DNA from: an uncultured Chromatiaceae bacterium
GTDB lineage: Bacteria > Pseudomonadota > Gammaproteobacteria > Chromatiales > Chromatiaceae
Length of the DNA stretch: 51,080 bases
Reading direction: 5' to 3'
Assembly: GCA_937923175.1 (NCBI GenBank)
Contig: CALALB010000074.1
Span: 1 to 51,080 of the forward strand
Each line of letters opens with the position of its first letter. The first letter of the stretch is position 1. Shown in pieces: positions 1 to 9,085 of the stretch. Under the pieces are notes generated by a model that worked only from the letters and a program-made list of their open reading frames with translations, was not told the origin of the DNA and did not search any database. The translations under genes and the position numbers were made by a program.

Positions 1-73
1 TGGTCAGCTCCGCTTTCTGCTCGTCGGTCAGAACAATCGCCGGTGCAACTCTCACGTTCGCGCTCCACTTCAT
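1..73 (-). CDS. IS630-like transposase, N-terminal fragment cut by window edge
   Basis: Reading leftward from an ATG at 73, the frame gives 24 residues (MKWSANVRVAP, then AIVLTDEQKAELT) before the window ends. The motif 'IVLTDEQKAEL' resembles the usual start of IS630-family transposases, where a short basic leader precedes a helix-turn-helix region. Nothing beyond this can be seen, so whether the element is intact is unknown. The sequence upstream of the ATG (about 74-150) would hold the terminal inverted repeat of such an element, but the other end lies outside the window. The assignment rests on a short N-terminus only. Confidence 0.45.
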   Translation of the reverse strand, partial: MKWSANVRVAPAIVLTDEQKAELT

Positions 74-410
74 GCCAAAGTAGCAAGTTGGAGTCGGGTG
101 CGGCAATTCAGTTCCCACAAGAATCGAACAATACACTAGAACCTGTTCCGAGCCTTTCGGTTGCAAGTGCCAGAACAGGTCGCTATAGGATAATGTCAGA
201 ATCGATAAAGGCGAGAGCCTTGGCAAAAAGGGCGCTGGATACCCGAGGGCTGGGATGGCTGTCCTGGGTGGAGAGGGGTAGGTTTTGCTGGCCCTAAATC
301 TACAGACCTGCCAGGGCCAATCAGCGCTAATGGCTGCCGATAGCGCGATCCAGGCGCGCTGTCGCTGGGACATGCCGACAGATCTCGGCCGGCTATCATC
401 CGTCACCCCA
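74..410. other. Gene-free stretch between transposase start and gspF-like gene
   Basis: No open frame here resembles a protein. The reading frames present are short and of low-complexity composition. A short inverted repeat (AGCGCG, 7-nt spacer, CGCGCT) lies at 342-360, but no T-run follows it on either strand, so it is not called a terminator. The left part probably contains the end of the adjacent insertion sequence. Confidence 0.4.
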
Positions 411-1616
411 TTAGACGACCAGCTCATTGGCCCCCAGGATCGCCAACAGGATTGACAGGATAATCCCAGCAACGATCACCCCCAGCCCAATGATCAGGAC
501 CGGTTCCAAGAGGGTCAACAAACGCTGGATGCTGGCACGCGTCTCCCGCTCATAGAGGCTTGCGACCTTGGCGAGCATGACATCCAGGCTCCCAGCCTCT
601 TCGCCCACCCGGATCATCTGGAGCGCCAGCTCTGGCAATGCCTGGCGTTTGGCCAAAGGCCCCGCTAGACCCCGTCCATGCTTTAAATCCTCGCTCGTCT
701 CAACGAGCAGACCAAAGAGTCTTTGGTTGCCGACCACCTCCTTGGCCAGATTCAGGGCATTGAGCAAGGGCAGGCCATTCTTAAGCAGGGTTGCTAGGGT
801 ATGACACAGGCGCGCTGTTTCCATCTTCCACACCAGATCCCCGATCAATGGCAGACCCAGCAATCGATAATCGAGCTGTAACTTGACCTGGGGGTCTTTT
901 AGCCAGCGTTCAAGCAGGACGGCGATCAGGGCAATGGCGCAGAGTATCGCCCACCAATAATTGCGGAATAGATCCCCCGCTGCCACCACAATCCGGGTGG
1001 GCAGAGGCAGCGCAGCGCCCATATCCTCGAAGAGCACCGTAAACTGAGGAACCACAAAGACCAACAGCATGATCACCGAAAGGCACGCGACAAACACCAG
1101 GATCGAGGGATAGACCAGGGCCGAGATCACAGTCTGACGCAGTTCGGCCAAACGCTCCAGATAATCGGCCAGGCGCTCTAAGACCTGTTCCAGGGCTCCA
1201 CTCGCCTCACCCGCCCGCACCATATTGATATACAGGGGCGGAAACTGCCGATTTTGGGCCTCCAAGGCGCTGGAAAATGATGCCCCCCCGCGCACCCGAG
1301 TTTGTAGATCGGTTAGAACTCTGGCCAGATGCTCTTGGTTGGTCAGATCGATCAGGATCTGCAACGATCGATCCAGGGTCATCCCTGCCTCGAGGAGGGT
1401 CGCAAGCTCACGGGTGATCAGCCCAATCTCCTTTTGGCTCAGGTTTCGCCGCGGACGTTGCTCCCAGAGACCGAGACGCCGGCGCGTACGCGCCTCAAGC
1501 GGGATCAGGCCCTCGGCTTGCAGTTGACGAATGACCTCTAGCTCGGTCTCGGCCTCCCGTTCGCCCTCCACCAGCTCGCCATCCGGTTTAACGGCTCGGT
1601 AAAAAAATTTGGTCAT
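411..1616 (-). CDS. Type II secretion / type IV pilus assembly inner-membrane protein, GspF/PilC family
   Basis: This 401-residue protein matches the normal length of GspF/PilC, the polytopic inner-membrane platform protein of type II secretion and type IV pilus machines. It opens with the family leader (FYRAVKPDGELVEGE, residues 5-19). Two tandem T2SF domains follow: about 65-190 (ITRELATLLEAGMTLDRSL) and about 265-395 (CHTLATLLKNGLPLLNAL). Hydrophobic segments lie near 165-190, 215-235 and 370-395. It reads in the same direction as the pilin operon at 2300-9657 but is separated from it by about 680 bp and that operon's terminator, so it is probably transcribed separately. No gspE/pilB or gspG/pilD lies beside it, so the sequence alone cannot say which machine it serves. 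The leader looks more like GspF than PilC. Confidence 0.88.
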   Translation of the reverse strand: MTKFFYRAVKPDGELVEGEREAETELEVIRQLQAEGLIPLEARTRRRLGLWEQRPRRNLSQKEIGLITRELATLLEAGMTLDRSLQILIDLTNQEHLARVLTDLQTRVRGGASFSSALEAQNRQFPPLYINMVRAGEASGALEQVLERLADYLERLAELRQTVISALVYPSILVFVACLSVIMLLVFVVPQFTVLFEDMGAALPLPTRIVVAAGDLFRNYWWAILCAIALIAVLLERWLKDPQVKLQLDYRLLGLPLIGDLVWKMETARLCHTLATLLKNGLPLLNALNLAKEVVGNQRLFGLLVETSEDLKHGRGLAGPLAKRQALPELALQMIRVGEEAGSLDVMLAKVASLYERETRASIQRLLTLLEPVLIIGLGVIVAGIILSILLAILGANELVV

Positions 1617-2216
1617 CTGCGTAAGCTAATAAGCCTGAAGTCTATATGATCAGTTGCGCAAGGCGACCCCATCCCTGGGCATTGATTGCTGCCTAGCCAG
1701 CAATGAGGGGCGCATCTGGCAGATCTTTAACCGAGGTGCCTCAGCCCCAGCCAGGTGGGCCATCAAGCAGCTGGACCATAGCCAGCTGGTTTATCGGCCT
1801 AAGCCAGGCTTGCCAGCAGTTTAAGACCAGGACAACTTCTTTGCGAATGGGGGAGTGCTCAAGTCACAAAGCCAAGGCAGCGGCCTGGTGTATGCCAGAG
1901 AACGCCGGGACCCCCGCAGGGGTTCCTACCAAGCCAAACGCCGCAGCCTATGGATGCTAAGCCTTGCACGCGACCTGGAATGGGACAGACTTCGCCCCGC
2001 GATCCTGAGAGTGGTCAAGCTCTGGTAACACCAGCTGGGATGCAGAGTCCGGGTCTTTGGATGATCGAGAGGCGGGATTTATTTTGCGCTGATTTACCCA
2101 GACCCCGAAAAGGCGAATCAAAAGGATTTGAGTTTGAGTACCGGGAATCCGGACTGTTCATCAGGAATGATCAGCGCGCACCCTGGTTAAGATGCTGAGA
2201 CGCTACAGTGCGAGAT
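1617..2216. other. Intergenic stretch with a decayed coding remnant
   Basis: About 600 bp between the GspF-like gene and the pilin operon terminator. It contains no intact gene. Its central part (1825-2022) still reads as a protein C-terminus and is listed separately. The remainder shows nothing recognisable. Confidence 0.4.
1825..2022 (+). pseudogene. Unidentified gene remnant, C-terminal part only
   Basis: In one frame the sequence reads DQDNFFANGGVLKS, then GLVYARERRDPRRGSYQAK, then RRSLWMLSLARDLEWDRL, and ends RPAILRVVKLW-stop. This looks like genuine protein (amphipathic, Arg-rich, ending in a normal stop) rather than random translation. The frame is blocked upstream by a stop at 1822-1824. 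A possible continuation in another frame (HSQLVYRPKPGLPAV, about 1780-1820) suggests a frameshift. There is no start codon with a ribosome site. I do not recognise the family. It is best described as the 3' end of a broken gene on the plus strand. Confidence 0.3.
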
Positions 2217-2251
2217 AAAAAAGAGGCACAGCCCCTGCCCTTTGCTGTGCC
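2217..2251 (-). terminator. Rho-independent terminator of the pilin operon
   Basis: On the minus strand an 8-bp perfect stem (GGCACAGC / GCTGTGCC, 11-nt loop) is followed at once by TC and a run of six T. It lies about 50 bp beyond the pilE stop codon, where the fimT-to-pilE transcript should end. This is the clearest intrinsic terminator in the window. Confidence 0.85.
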
Positions 2252-2299
2252 CTAGCTATGTGTCTCTGGCGGATTGAGATTATGCCCAGGAAGGGTAGG

Positions 2300-2686
2300 T
2301 CATTTTTTCCAACACCCGGCAGGTGTTTTGCTGCCGGTATGGGTAATAGCCAAGGGCGTACAGGCCGCGTCCTTGGTTGCCTGCACCCCTTGGGCTACAG
2401 CCTGGATGGTATAGTCACTGCCTGGGGTACCGGAAAACTGAAAGACATAGTAGCCGGCCAAATCTGTTTGGCATTGGGTGCTCGGGAGGGTAGCGCCGCT
2501 ATAGGTCATCTTGGTGGTGTAGTAGCGTTCCATGAATTGGGCAAGCTCAAGCAGGCAGGCGCTTGCTGTAGACCGCCGCGTTTGGATGACCTGGGCCTGA
2601 TAGCTGGGATAGACGATTGCCGCCAGGATAGCGACAATCGCCACCACAATCATGAGCTCAATAAGGGTAAAACCGCGCTGGTTCAT
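2300..2686 (-). CDS. pilE: Type IV pilin PilE-like minor pilin
   Basis: A 128-residue prepilin. The short basic leader MNQRG is followed by the class III cleavage site G|FTLIELMIVVAIVAILA, with Phe at +1 and Glu at +5. The hydrophobic helix is followed by a globular domain containing Cys residues (ACLLELAQF; STQC; AACTPLAI; GCWKK) that can form the pilin disulfide. The ATG at 2686 gives the expected leader; an upstream TTG would add five residues that are not part of a prepilin leader. The upstream pilY1 stop overlaps this region (4-nt gap to the ATG), so translation is probably coupled. It is the last gene of the operon. The protein is probably a minor pilin that primes or decorates the pilus rather than the major subunit, judging by its operon position. 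Confidence 0.88.
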   Translation of the reverse strand: MNQRGFTLIELMIVVAIVAILAAIVYPSYQAQVIQTRRSTASACLLELAQFMERYYTTKMTYSGATLPSTQCQTDLAGYYVFQFSGTPGSDYTIQAVAQGVQATKDAACTPLAITHTGSKTPAGCWKK

Positions 2687-2690
2687 GGGA

Positions 2691-5600
2691 TCAATCCGCA
2701 ATGATTTCGCGCCAGGACTGGCGACCTACTCTTGCCTGACTGCTCGGGAGTGATGTATCGTCCTGGCCCCCCGTTCCACTGACAACACCGATGTTGCCTA
2801 TTATTGTCAATTCAGCCGGCATACCGACCTCAAAGTCCACACCCCCGATAAAGATATCGTTGAGTTTGTCATCAGCCTCTGAATTCTTGTTGATATCCAC
2901 TGTATGGGTAGTCAGGCGCCCGCCTGTAAATGGATTGATAAAATTGATATATCCCCTGCCTCCTGGTACACAGGGATCATCGATGGGGATGATGGAGCTT
3001 GCAACCAGTGTTGGCTGAACAAATTGGTAAAGTTTAGACGAGGTCACGATACGCTCGCCGCTTTGGGTATTAAAATCCAGATACCAGCCCTTTTTGCCTT
3101 CCATATCATCTGGTGTGGCCTCGGCAAAGGTCCTAACCGCTTTGCCCTCGAAGGTACCTTCTTCGTAGATTGCACGTTGGACAAGCTCGGCGCGTCCTGC
3201 AATCTGGGCATCCTCATCGATCAAGCCATACCAGCTTTGCACCTGGGTCATTGTGGAATCTGCAGTGCGGAAGTAACTGCCAGTCCCGAAAAAGATGAAA
3301 CGCTTACCATAGTTTGGATCATCGGCCAGACTATCGATGGCGATCGTGATCTGGGCGGTAATCGGCTGGCGATTGCCGTTTGCATCTTTGGCGACGAAAA
3401 AGGGAACTGGTGTGTTACCCTGTTTAAATGCCGAATCCCATTGCATGGGATTGGAACCGCTGACATCGAACTTCCAGACATTCCCTTTTAAATCGCCAGC
3501 ATAGATATAATCGATATCCCCGTCCTGATCCGCATCGAAGATACCAGGTGTGGCCAGGCCGTTATCACTACCTACATTTGTATCGATCTTTTTAAGCAAA
3601 GCCCCATTGGTGAGCTTAAAGATATAAAGCACTGCCTTGCCTGAGGTTGAATTATAGCCATTACCCACGATGACCGCCCAGTCACCATTATTCATCTTGG
3701 CAATGACTGGCCGTCCGAGCATCAATCCAAGATCATTGTCGGCTGTATTGAAATAGTCCCATTTGAATCCAGCCGAACCAAAAGAGGCCGGATTGGAGAC
3801 ATCTAGAGCAAACAAACCCTTGCCCCCATGACCCAGGGTAGAGACTAGATAATTGACCCCATCGGTCAGCTCTTTATTTGAGATTGCAATCTCGCCATCG
3901 ACATAATAGCGATGACTATAGTTTGGCTCGCTAAGCCTTTTAAGATTATCGATCACTGCTTTAGGGATATAGGCAAAAAGCTCATCGCCGGTTGACGCAT
4001 TGAAGGCATGGAGCATGCCATCATTTGCCCCGATATAGACTGTATCTGTATCCTTCACATAAACCGGCGAGGAATGGACGATATCGCCTATGACATTGGT
4101 AGATTCGCGTTTACGTAGATTGCCGCTCGGTTGTTCTTGTGTGCGAACCCCCCGTAGATAATCGAGTATATTGGAATTGCCGAGAGCCGTTTGGTCTGCA
4201 CTTCCGAGTTGATTCCACAGAAACTCCTTCGTTTGGCCATCCTTGCGCGTGATAAAGATCTTTCGAGCAGAGGGGCTCGGGAGATTGGCCGATGCGATCC
4301 AATCCGGGTTTATTCCAACACCGCTGCTGGTCACCGGATAGGCAGTTAGTTCACCAGACCAGTATTGGGTATTGAAGGTTGCTCTATAAACCCGGCTGTC
4401 TGATTGCAGCTGAGTGCTATTGGCAGTGATGTTGCCTGCGCTCATGCTGCGCGCGATGATATCTTCCAAGGCGCGCCGCAAGGTTTCTTTGAGCTTGAGC
4501 GGATTTTGCACCAAGAAATAGGTATCAGGAACGCCATTGTTGTCGGTATCCCATTCATAACCGAGATCCGGAAGATCATTGCCGTTTTTATCGACAAATC
4601 CGCCCCATTTTGCTGCATACCACAATGGATCCTTCAGTAGGCTGGCAGCGGATGAGCCCGGGCTGAAGATGCGGACACTTTCCCCCGGCTGATTTGAGCA
4701 TCTGCCGGTTGCGCAAGGCAATCTCTTACAGTCGCTTGGAGCTGGGGTTTGGTCGCAATAACCTGGGGCCCGATTGGGCGGGACATTCAAGAAATAGGAG
4801 ATATCATCAGCCTCATCCTGGGCGACCAGATAGACACCATCCTGAGTACTGCCCGAGATAATATAGCCGACATTTTGTTTGACGCAACCTGCCTCATAAG
4901 TGGTTCTGACTGTTACCTTGAGTCTGTTGTCTGCCTGGGCCTCGACCGTATATTCGGCGATCACATCCATATCATGATCAGCGCCTTGCTCGACATCCTC
5001 ATAATTGATCCTAAACTTTGCATAATAACGCCCTCCATTGATTTGTGGATTATAATCGCCGCTTCCTGAATTGGCGATATTTTCGACATAAAGATCGACG
5101 ATCTGATTGGTCGGCTGGAATTGACCCTTTTGACTACTGATATTAAAACAACCGCCCACTGATTTGGCAAAAGGCACCAGGGTAATGGTGCTGCCTCCGC
5201 TTAATTTAGCCTCGATGCGCGGCAAGGGCGAGGCCAGTACAATCGCATAGAGATCTGTTGTCTGTTTATGTCCGCCATCGTTTAGATCCGGGCGCAGATC
5301 AGCGCGTTTCCCGAAATAGGCTACTGCCGCTGAATAATAGCTTCCCTGTTTAGTCGGCTCCTCAGGCGCGAGCCCGCGGATGCTGCCGAGCGAAACAACA
5401 TTTTTGGGGCTCGGGGTGCTATCATAGCTGCTGCCTGACTGGCCGATAAAATGGAGTCCAGTCGTATCGGGTTCATGGGTAGTGATGGTATCCGCTTCGT
5501 TTTTCACATTCAGCCCAGACAGGTCACCACTGAAGCTTCCAAAATTGCTATCGCAGCCCGGAACCTGATCTGAATCGAATGACACATTGATATCCGAGAT

Positions 5601-6911
5601 AAGCATGAGATTCGATTTGGCACACCACAATGCATGGGCCGAACTATTGGATCCATAGGGATCATCCCAGCTGGCAACTGGTAAACCGATCTCTTGATCA
5701 TAGGAGCCGCTGGTTGCATATGCAGCAGTTGCCGCTGACTTGCCTGCGAAATAGCGCAGGCCTTCATATAACATCTCACCGACTGGATTACCCCAGTCGA
5801 CAAATTCACCTTGATTCATTGGGCGCGTCGCAACCCAGCCGCCCCGATAGGCTCTGTCAGTCCGGTTGTTGTTATAATCTCGGATACCCAGCGCATTAAA
5901 ACTTTGAACGATAGTAGCGTTTGCGGTGAATTGACCGGTCTGCGGATTAACCTCATTGGCAAATGAAGAGACCACTTTGCGCAATACACCTCCAGACATG
6001 TTTTTATTATAGCTTCCGGTCAAGAGACCAAAAAGCATGGCGTCGTTTTCACCATATTCATGCAGGATCCCAATAGGTTTCCACTGACCATTCGGATATT
6101 GTTTACAGCCATTATGAAAGTTCGAGGTGCAGACCTTGACCCTGACTGTATAATCAGTGCGGGTACCGCCGTGGCTATTATCAAGCACTGGACGCTCCTT
6201 GGATGCCCAATCCCATACCCGTTTGGTGCTATTGGTCACAACCGACAAAAGCGGCGGTAGATTGCTGCAGTTGCTCAAGGTCACACAATTGGTATCGGCA
6301 TTATTGGTAAGGTTACCGAAGAAATGACGCATGCCTGTATTCGGCTGACTGAGTGGGGTATAGTCGCTGATCTTATAGCCGTCTACTGACTCGCTGGTAT
6401 ATTCCTTGGCCCAGGAATGGGCGTCTTGAGGGATATAGGCGCGGCGCAGGATGGTCTCGGTTGTGCTGTCGACCTCGCGGTAGCCACCATAAAGCACTTT
6501 ACGTAAGGCATCGATGCGGCTGGTCGTGATATAGTTCAGCCAGTTTCCAGACCATTTGCCTGGACATTTGCCATCAGCAGTTGCAGAACTGGGGGAAAAC
6601 AGGCCGTTATTACCGCTGCCGCTATAGGTATAACAGACCTTGGGGTCGAATAGACCATAATACGTAATGGATGGCTTAAAGCGGATATCTAGGGTCCCAT
6701 CGCCATCGATATCCGAGGCATCGTTATAGGCCTCATAAAATAGCCGATGATCCTTCCCGGCAACCAATAGGGTCATGGGTTTGGCTGCCATTGTCGCCCC
6801 GAGCGGGGTCGAGGGGATGGAGATCTCGGCATTGGCATACAGACTCAGGGACATCAGCCAGGCGCTGCCTAAGCCCCAGCTCAAACGGCGGCAGAAAGAC
6901 AGATGACTCAT
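2691..6911 (-). CDS. pilY1: PilY1-type pilus tip / adhesin and assembly protein
   Basis: A 1406-residue secreted protein. The ATG at 6911 is preferred because GAGGG lies about 7 nt upstream and a signal peptide follows (basic MSHLSFCRR, hydrophobic core, ...ANA). The C-terminal third is the PilY1 beta-propeller domain: NVIGDIVHSSPVYV, YIGANDGMLHAFNA, and the calcium loop DADQDGDIDYIYAGD near residue 1124. A second Asp-rich loop (DASDIDGDGTLDI) lies near residue 70. I see no DxSxS motif, so the N-terminal von Willebrand domain of the Pseudomonas protein appears to be absent or unrecognisable. PilY1 sits at the pilus tip, counters PilT-driven retraction in a calcium-dependent way and mediates adhesion. 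It lies between pilX and pilE, the usual order. Confidence 0.92.
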   Translation of the reverse strand: MSHLSFCRRLSWGLGSAWLMSLSLYANAEISIPSTPLGATMAAKPMTLLVAGKDHRLFYEAYNDASDIDGDGTLDIRFKPSITYYGLFDPKVCYTYSGSGNNGLFSPSSATADGKCPGKWSGNWLNYITTSRIDALRKVLYGGYREVDSTTETILRRAYIPQDAHSWAKEYTSESVDGYKISDYTPLSQPNTGMRHFFGNLTNNADTNCVTLSNCSNLPPLLSVVTNSTKRVWDWASKERPVLDNSHGGTRTDYTVRVKVCTSNFHNGCKQYPNGQWKPIGILHEYGENDAMLFGLLTGSYNKNMSGGVLRKVVSSFANEVNPQTGQFTANATIVQSFNALGIRDYNNNRTDRAYRGGWVATRPMNQGEFVDWGNPVGEMLYEGLRYFAGKSAATAAYATSGSYDQEIGLPVASWDDPYGSNSSAHALWCAKSNLMLISDINVSFDSDQVPGCDSNFGSFSGDLSGLNVKNEADTITTHEPDTTGLHFIGQSGSSYDSTPSPKNVVSLGSIRGLAPEEPTKQGSYYSAAVAYFGKRADLRPDLNDGGHKQTTDLYAIVLASPLPRIEAKLSGGSTITLVPFAKSVGGCFNISSQKGQFQPTNQIVDLYVENIANSGSGDYNPQINGGRYYAKFRINYEDVEQGADHDMDVIAEYTVEAQADNRLKVTVRTTYEAGCVKQNVGYIISGSTQDGVYLVAQDEADDISYFLNVPPNRAPGYCDQTPAPSDCKRLPCATGRCSNQPGESVRIFSPGSSAASLLKDPLWYAAKWGGFVDKNGNDLPDLGYEWDTDNNGVPDTYFLVQNPLKLKETLRRALEDIIARSMSAGNITANSTQLQSDSRVYRATFNTQYWSGELTAYPVTSSGVGINPDWIASANLPSPSARKIFITRKDGQTKEFLWNQLGSADQTALGNSNILDYLRGVRTQEQPSGNLRKRESTNVIGDIVHSSPVYVKDTDTVYIGANDGMLHAFNASTGDELFAYIPKAVIDNLKRLSEPNYSHRYYVDGEIAISNKELTDGVNYLVSTLGHGGKGLFALDVSNPASFGSAGFKWDYFNTADNDLGLMLGRPVIAKMNNGDWAVIVGNGYNSTSGKAVLYIFKLTNGALLKKIDTNVGSDNGLATPGIFDADQDGDIDYIYAGDLKGNVWKFDVSGSNPMQWDSAFKQGNTPVPFFVAKDANGNRQPITAQITIAIDSLADDPNYGKRFIFFGTGSYFRTADSTMTQVQSWYGLIDEDAQIAGRAELVQRAIYEEGTFEGKAVRTFAEATPDDMEGKKGWYLDFNTQSGERIVTSSKLYQFVQPTLVASSIIPIDDPCVPGGRGYINFINPFTGGRLTTHTVDINKNSEADDKLNDIFIGGVDFEVGMPAELTIIGNIGVVSGTGGQDDTSLPSSQARVGRQSWREIIAD

Positions 6912-6921
6912 GACGATGCCC

Positions 6922-7569
6922 TCATTCTGTTGCATAGATTGATTGCAGCATTACGGTTGCTCGCCCCGCCCCGGGATTGCTGCGCGCAGTAATCCGATAG
7001 CGTTTACAACTCTTTGGATCCGTGGGACCACCAGTAGAACAATTGAAACTGCCGCCTAGATATTCGACGAAATACTGGGGCATATTGCCGGCAAGGTCTC
7101 CGAGACTCACTGAGGCATTAACCCAGCTCGAGAAATTCGGATGCTTCCAGCGCGGTGGGCAATCCTTGTCGGGGATGGCACAGAGACCGGAGCTGGCGGT
7201 GCAGTTATTAATGGCACTGGTGGGGCAGGTATTATCGGCGTCGGTATACTTGCCACCATTGGGAAATCCAATGTTGACTGGAATGGTTTTGGATTGGGCA
7301 TCGGCTACTGACTCACCGGCCCGAAGTGCTGCTTCGGCTGCTTGAAAGGCGATATTGCGATCCTGACTGCTTGCGGTCATCCTTTCCTCGAGGGCCACGT
7401 TTTGGATACCAGTGATCCCCACCAGGAGGACCAAGAGCAAAAAGAGCAGGCCAACGACAAGTACAGCGCCGTCCTCTCTGGCCCCTCTGCTGCAACCAAT
7501 GGCTCGGAAGACTGACGCTGTCAAAATAGACGAAGGATTGGATCGTTGATTAAACAGAAGGCGGCTCAT
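6922..7569 (-). CDS. pilX: Minor pilin assembly protein PilX
   Basis: A 215-residue protein with the PilX layout: a basic leader, a long hydrophobic helix (GAVLVVGLLFLLLVLLVGI), the conserved segment MTASSQDRNIAFQAAEAALRA, and a Cys-rich globular C-terminus ending RYRITARS...GRATVMLQSIYA. Like other PilX proteins it lacks the Glu at +5 found in the other pilins. The ATG at 7569 overlaps the pilW stop (ATGA). The longer open frame upstream of it runs through pilW in another frame and is not used. PilX is part of the minor-pilin priming complex with PilV, PilW and PilE and helps present PilY1. Confidence 0.88.
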   Translation of the reverse strand: MSRLLFNQRSNPSSILTASVFRAIGCSRGAREDGAVLVVGLLFLLLVLLVGITGIQNVALEERMTASSQDRNIAFQAAEAALRAGESVADAQSKTIPVNIGFPNGGKYTDADNTCPTSAINNCTASSGLCAIPDKDCPPRWKHPNFSSWVNASVSLGDLAGNMPQYFVEYLGGSFNCSTGGPTDPKSCKRYRITARSNPGAGRATVMLQSIYATE

Positions 7570-8636
7570 TGCAGGCGGTTCCTCAAACTGACCACCGTAT
7601 ACCAGTTGCGCTGGAGCGGCTGGGTATCCGTTCCGAGACGCTCTTCGGTCTGGGTCTTGAGTGTTATCCGCGCAGCGACGACGCGGTTCCAATCCGGCGT
7701 GCCATTGCCGTCATAATCCTGGGGTAGATCGCGGTATTGAGTATCCAATGTACCTGCCGCATTGCGCCCTAGATATTCGATTTGTAGGTCGACAATCCCT
7801 TCGGCAATCTCTTCAGCGGTACTATTCGCAGTCCCGCTCGCATTTTGCAGCCTAAGAAGATATAAAGACCTTCCCCCCCGTCCATTGTGTCCGATATACC
7901 AGCCAAACGCCGCCAACTTGGCGATGAATCCACCCTTGGCAAAGGTGTAAGGGGTCCCATTGGTCGTACAAAGGCGCGGCCTGCCTAAGCCCTTGGTGCA
8001 GTTGCCTGGCGATACACCGCTGACACCGCTGTTATGGACGATGGTGTCATTGCTGCTGCTGGCGCTAGTGGTTTGGAAGATGGCGGCGTGGTTATAATCG
8101 CACACGAGCAAAATATCGCCGTCGACAAAACCATGGGCGGTGGTATTGACCTTGAATTGGGCTGCGGTTGGATTATGGTCGGTGATATAGACGCCGTCAT
8201 TCTCTGTACCGCTTATGACAATGAGTGCATCTGTACCCGAGACGCGATCGGCGGCGTTGGGTGTAGAACCTGCGAACGCCTTAGGGAAGGTATTATCGTT
8301 GTCTGGGTAACCGCGGATTGGACTACTTCCCCAATCGGCCCACCAGTAGTTGCTCGGATCATTGAGCACATTGACCGGCTCGAGATTGCCGCACGCCACC
8401 CCACCCGCCTCGCGAATGGTGCGCGCCATGACCTCAAAGGCGTAGCGGGCGCTTTCCTGCATCCGGGCAAGGCCTTCATTTTGGCGATTGACCTCCTGAT
8501 TGGAAATAAACACCCCGATCACAGCGCCGACCACCAATAGGCCCAATGTTAGGGCGATCATGAGCTCGACCAAAGTAAAACCTGGGGAAGTAAAACCCCG
8601 AGCCGATCTCGCCCTATTACACCTGGGGGTGTTCAT
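7566..8636 (-). CDS. pilW: Minor pilin assembly protein PilW
   Basis: A 356-residue prepilin-like protein. The cleavage site is PG|FTLVELMIALTLGLLVVGAV, preceded by a longer basic leader (RARSARGFTS). The conserved PilW stretch (QNEGLARMQESARYAFEVMARTIREAGGVAC) follows at about 52-82, and the C-terminus (VVAARITLKTQTEERLG) is typical. It belongs to the inner-membrane and tip priming complex of the type IV pilus. Its start overlaps the pilV stop by four bases and its stop overlaps the pilX start, giving tight translational coupling along the operon. Confidence 0.92.
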   Translation of the reverse strand: MNTPRCNRARSARGFTSPGFTLVELMIALTLGLLVVGAVIGVFISNQEVNRQNEGLARMQESARYAFEVMARTIREAGGVACGNLEPVNVLNDPSNYWWADWGSSPIRGYPDNDNTFPKAFAGSTPNAADRVSGTDALIVISGTENDGVYITDHNPTAAQFKVNTTAHGFVDGDILLVCDYNHAAIFQTTSASSSNDTIVHNSGVSGVSPGNCTKGLGRPRLCTTNGTPYTFAKGGFIAKLAAFGWYIGHNGRGGRSLYLLRLQNASGTANSTAEEIAEGIVDLQIEYLGRNAAGTLDTQYRDLPQDYDGNGTPDWNRVVAARITLKTQTEERLGTDTQPLQRNWYTVVSLRNRLQ

Positions 8637-9085
8637 AACCTGCTCCTCACTTCAATCCTTTGGGCATCCGAGCCACCAGCGCGGGTATCGCTCCACTGCA
8701 CCACAACCCAGCAATCACCGGTATTATTGCAATTGATGATGCCGCAGGTTGTATTGGCATTGCCTAGGTTTTGCTTGAGTGCGTTGATCCAAGCGGCCTG
8801 GTCATGGGCGACCAGGGTGCTGCCGCTAGGTGCATTACAGGCAGGGCTTGCAGCCGAGCCGAGATTATAACTGCCGTTGAGGGCCGCTTGCCGGTTGGCG
8901 CGCATGGCATCCATCATGAAATAGGCCAGCATCGTTGCCTGACTGCGCTGCACGGCGCTGTGATTGGATTTAAGCGCATTGGCCTGAAGTGCGGCGATCC
9001 CTAAAAGCCCTAAACTCAGCACGATGACTGCGATTAAGACCTCAATCAGGGTAAATCCAGCGTGTCTGGTTTGATGTCTGTTCAT
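8633..9085 (-). CDS. pilV: Type IV pilus modification / minor pilin PilV
   Basis: A 150-residue prepilin. The leader MNRHQTRHAG is followed by FTLIEVLIAVIVLSLGLLGIAALQ, the hallmark PilV helix with Glu at +5. Next comes the conserved RSQATMLAYFMMDAMRANR. Four Cys in the C-terminal half (PACNAP, TTCGIINC, GDCWVV) probably form disulfides. The ATG at 9085 overlaps the fimT stop (ATGA) and is preferred over a codon 12 nt upstream. It works with PilW, PilX and PilE as the pilus-initiation complex. Confidence 0.9.
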   Translation of the reverse strand: MNRHQTRHAGFTLIEVLIAVIVLSLGLLGIAALQANALKSNHSAVQRSQATMLAYFMMDAMRANRQAALNGSYNLGSAASPACNAPSGSTLVAHDQAAWINALKQNLGNANTTCGIINCNNTGDCWVVVQWSDTRAGGSDAQRIEVRSRL

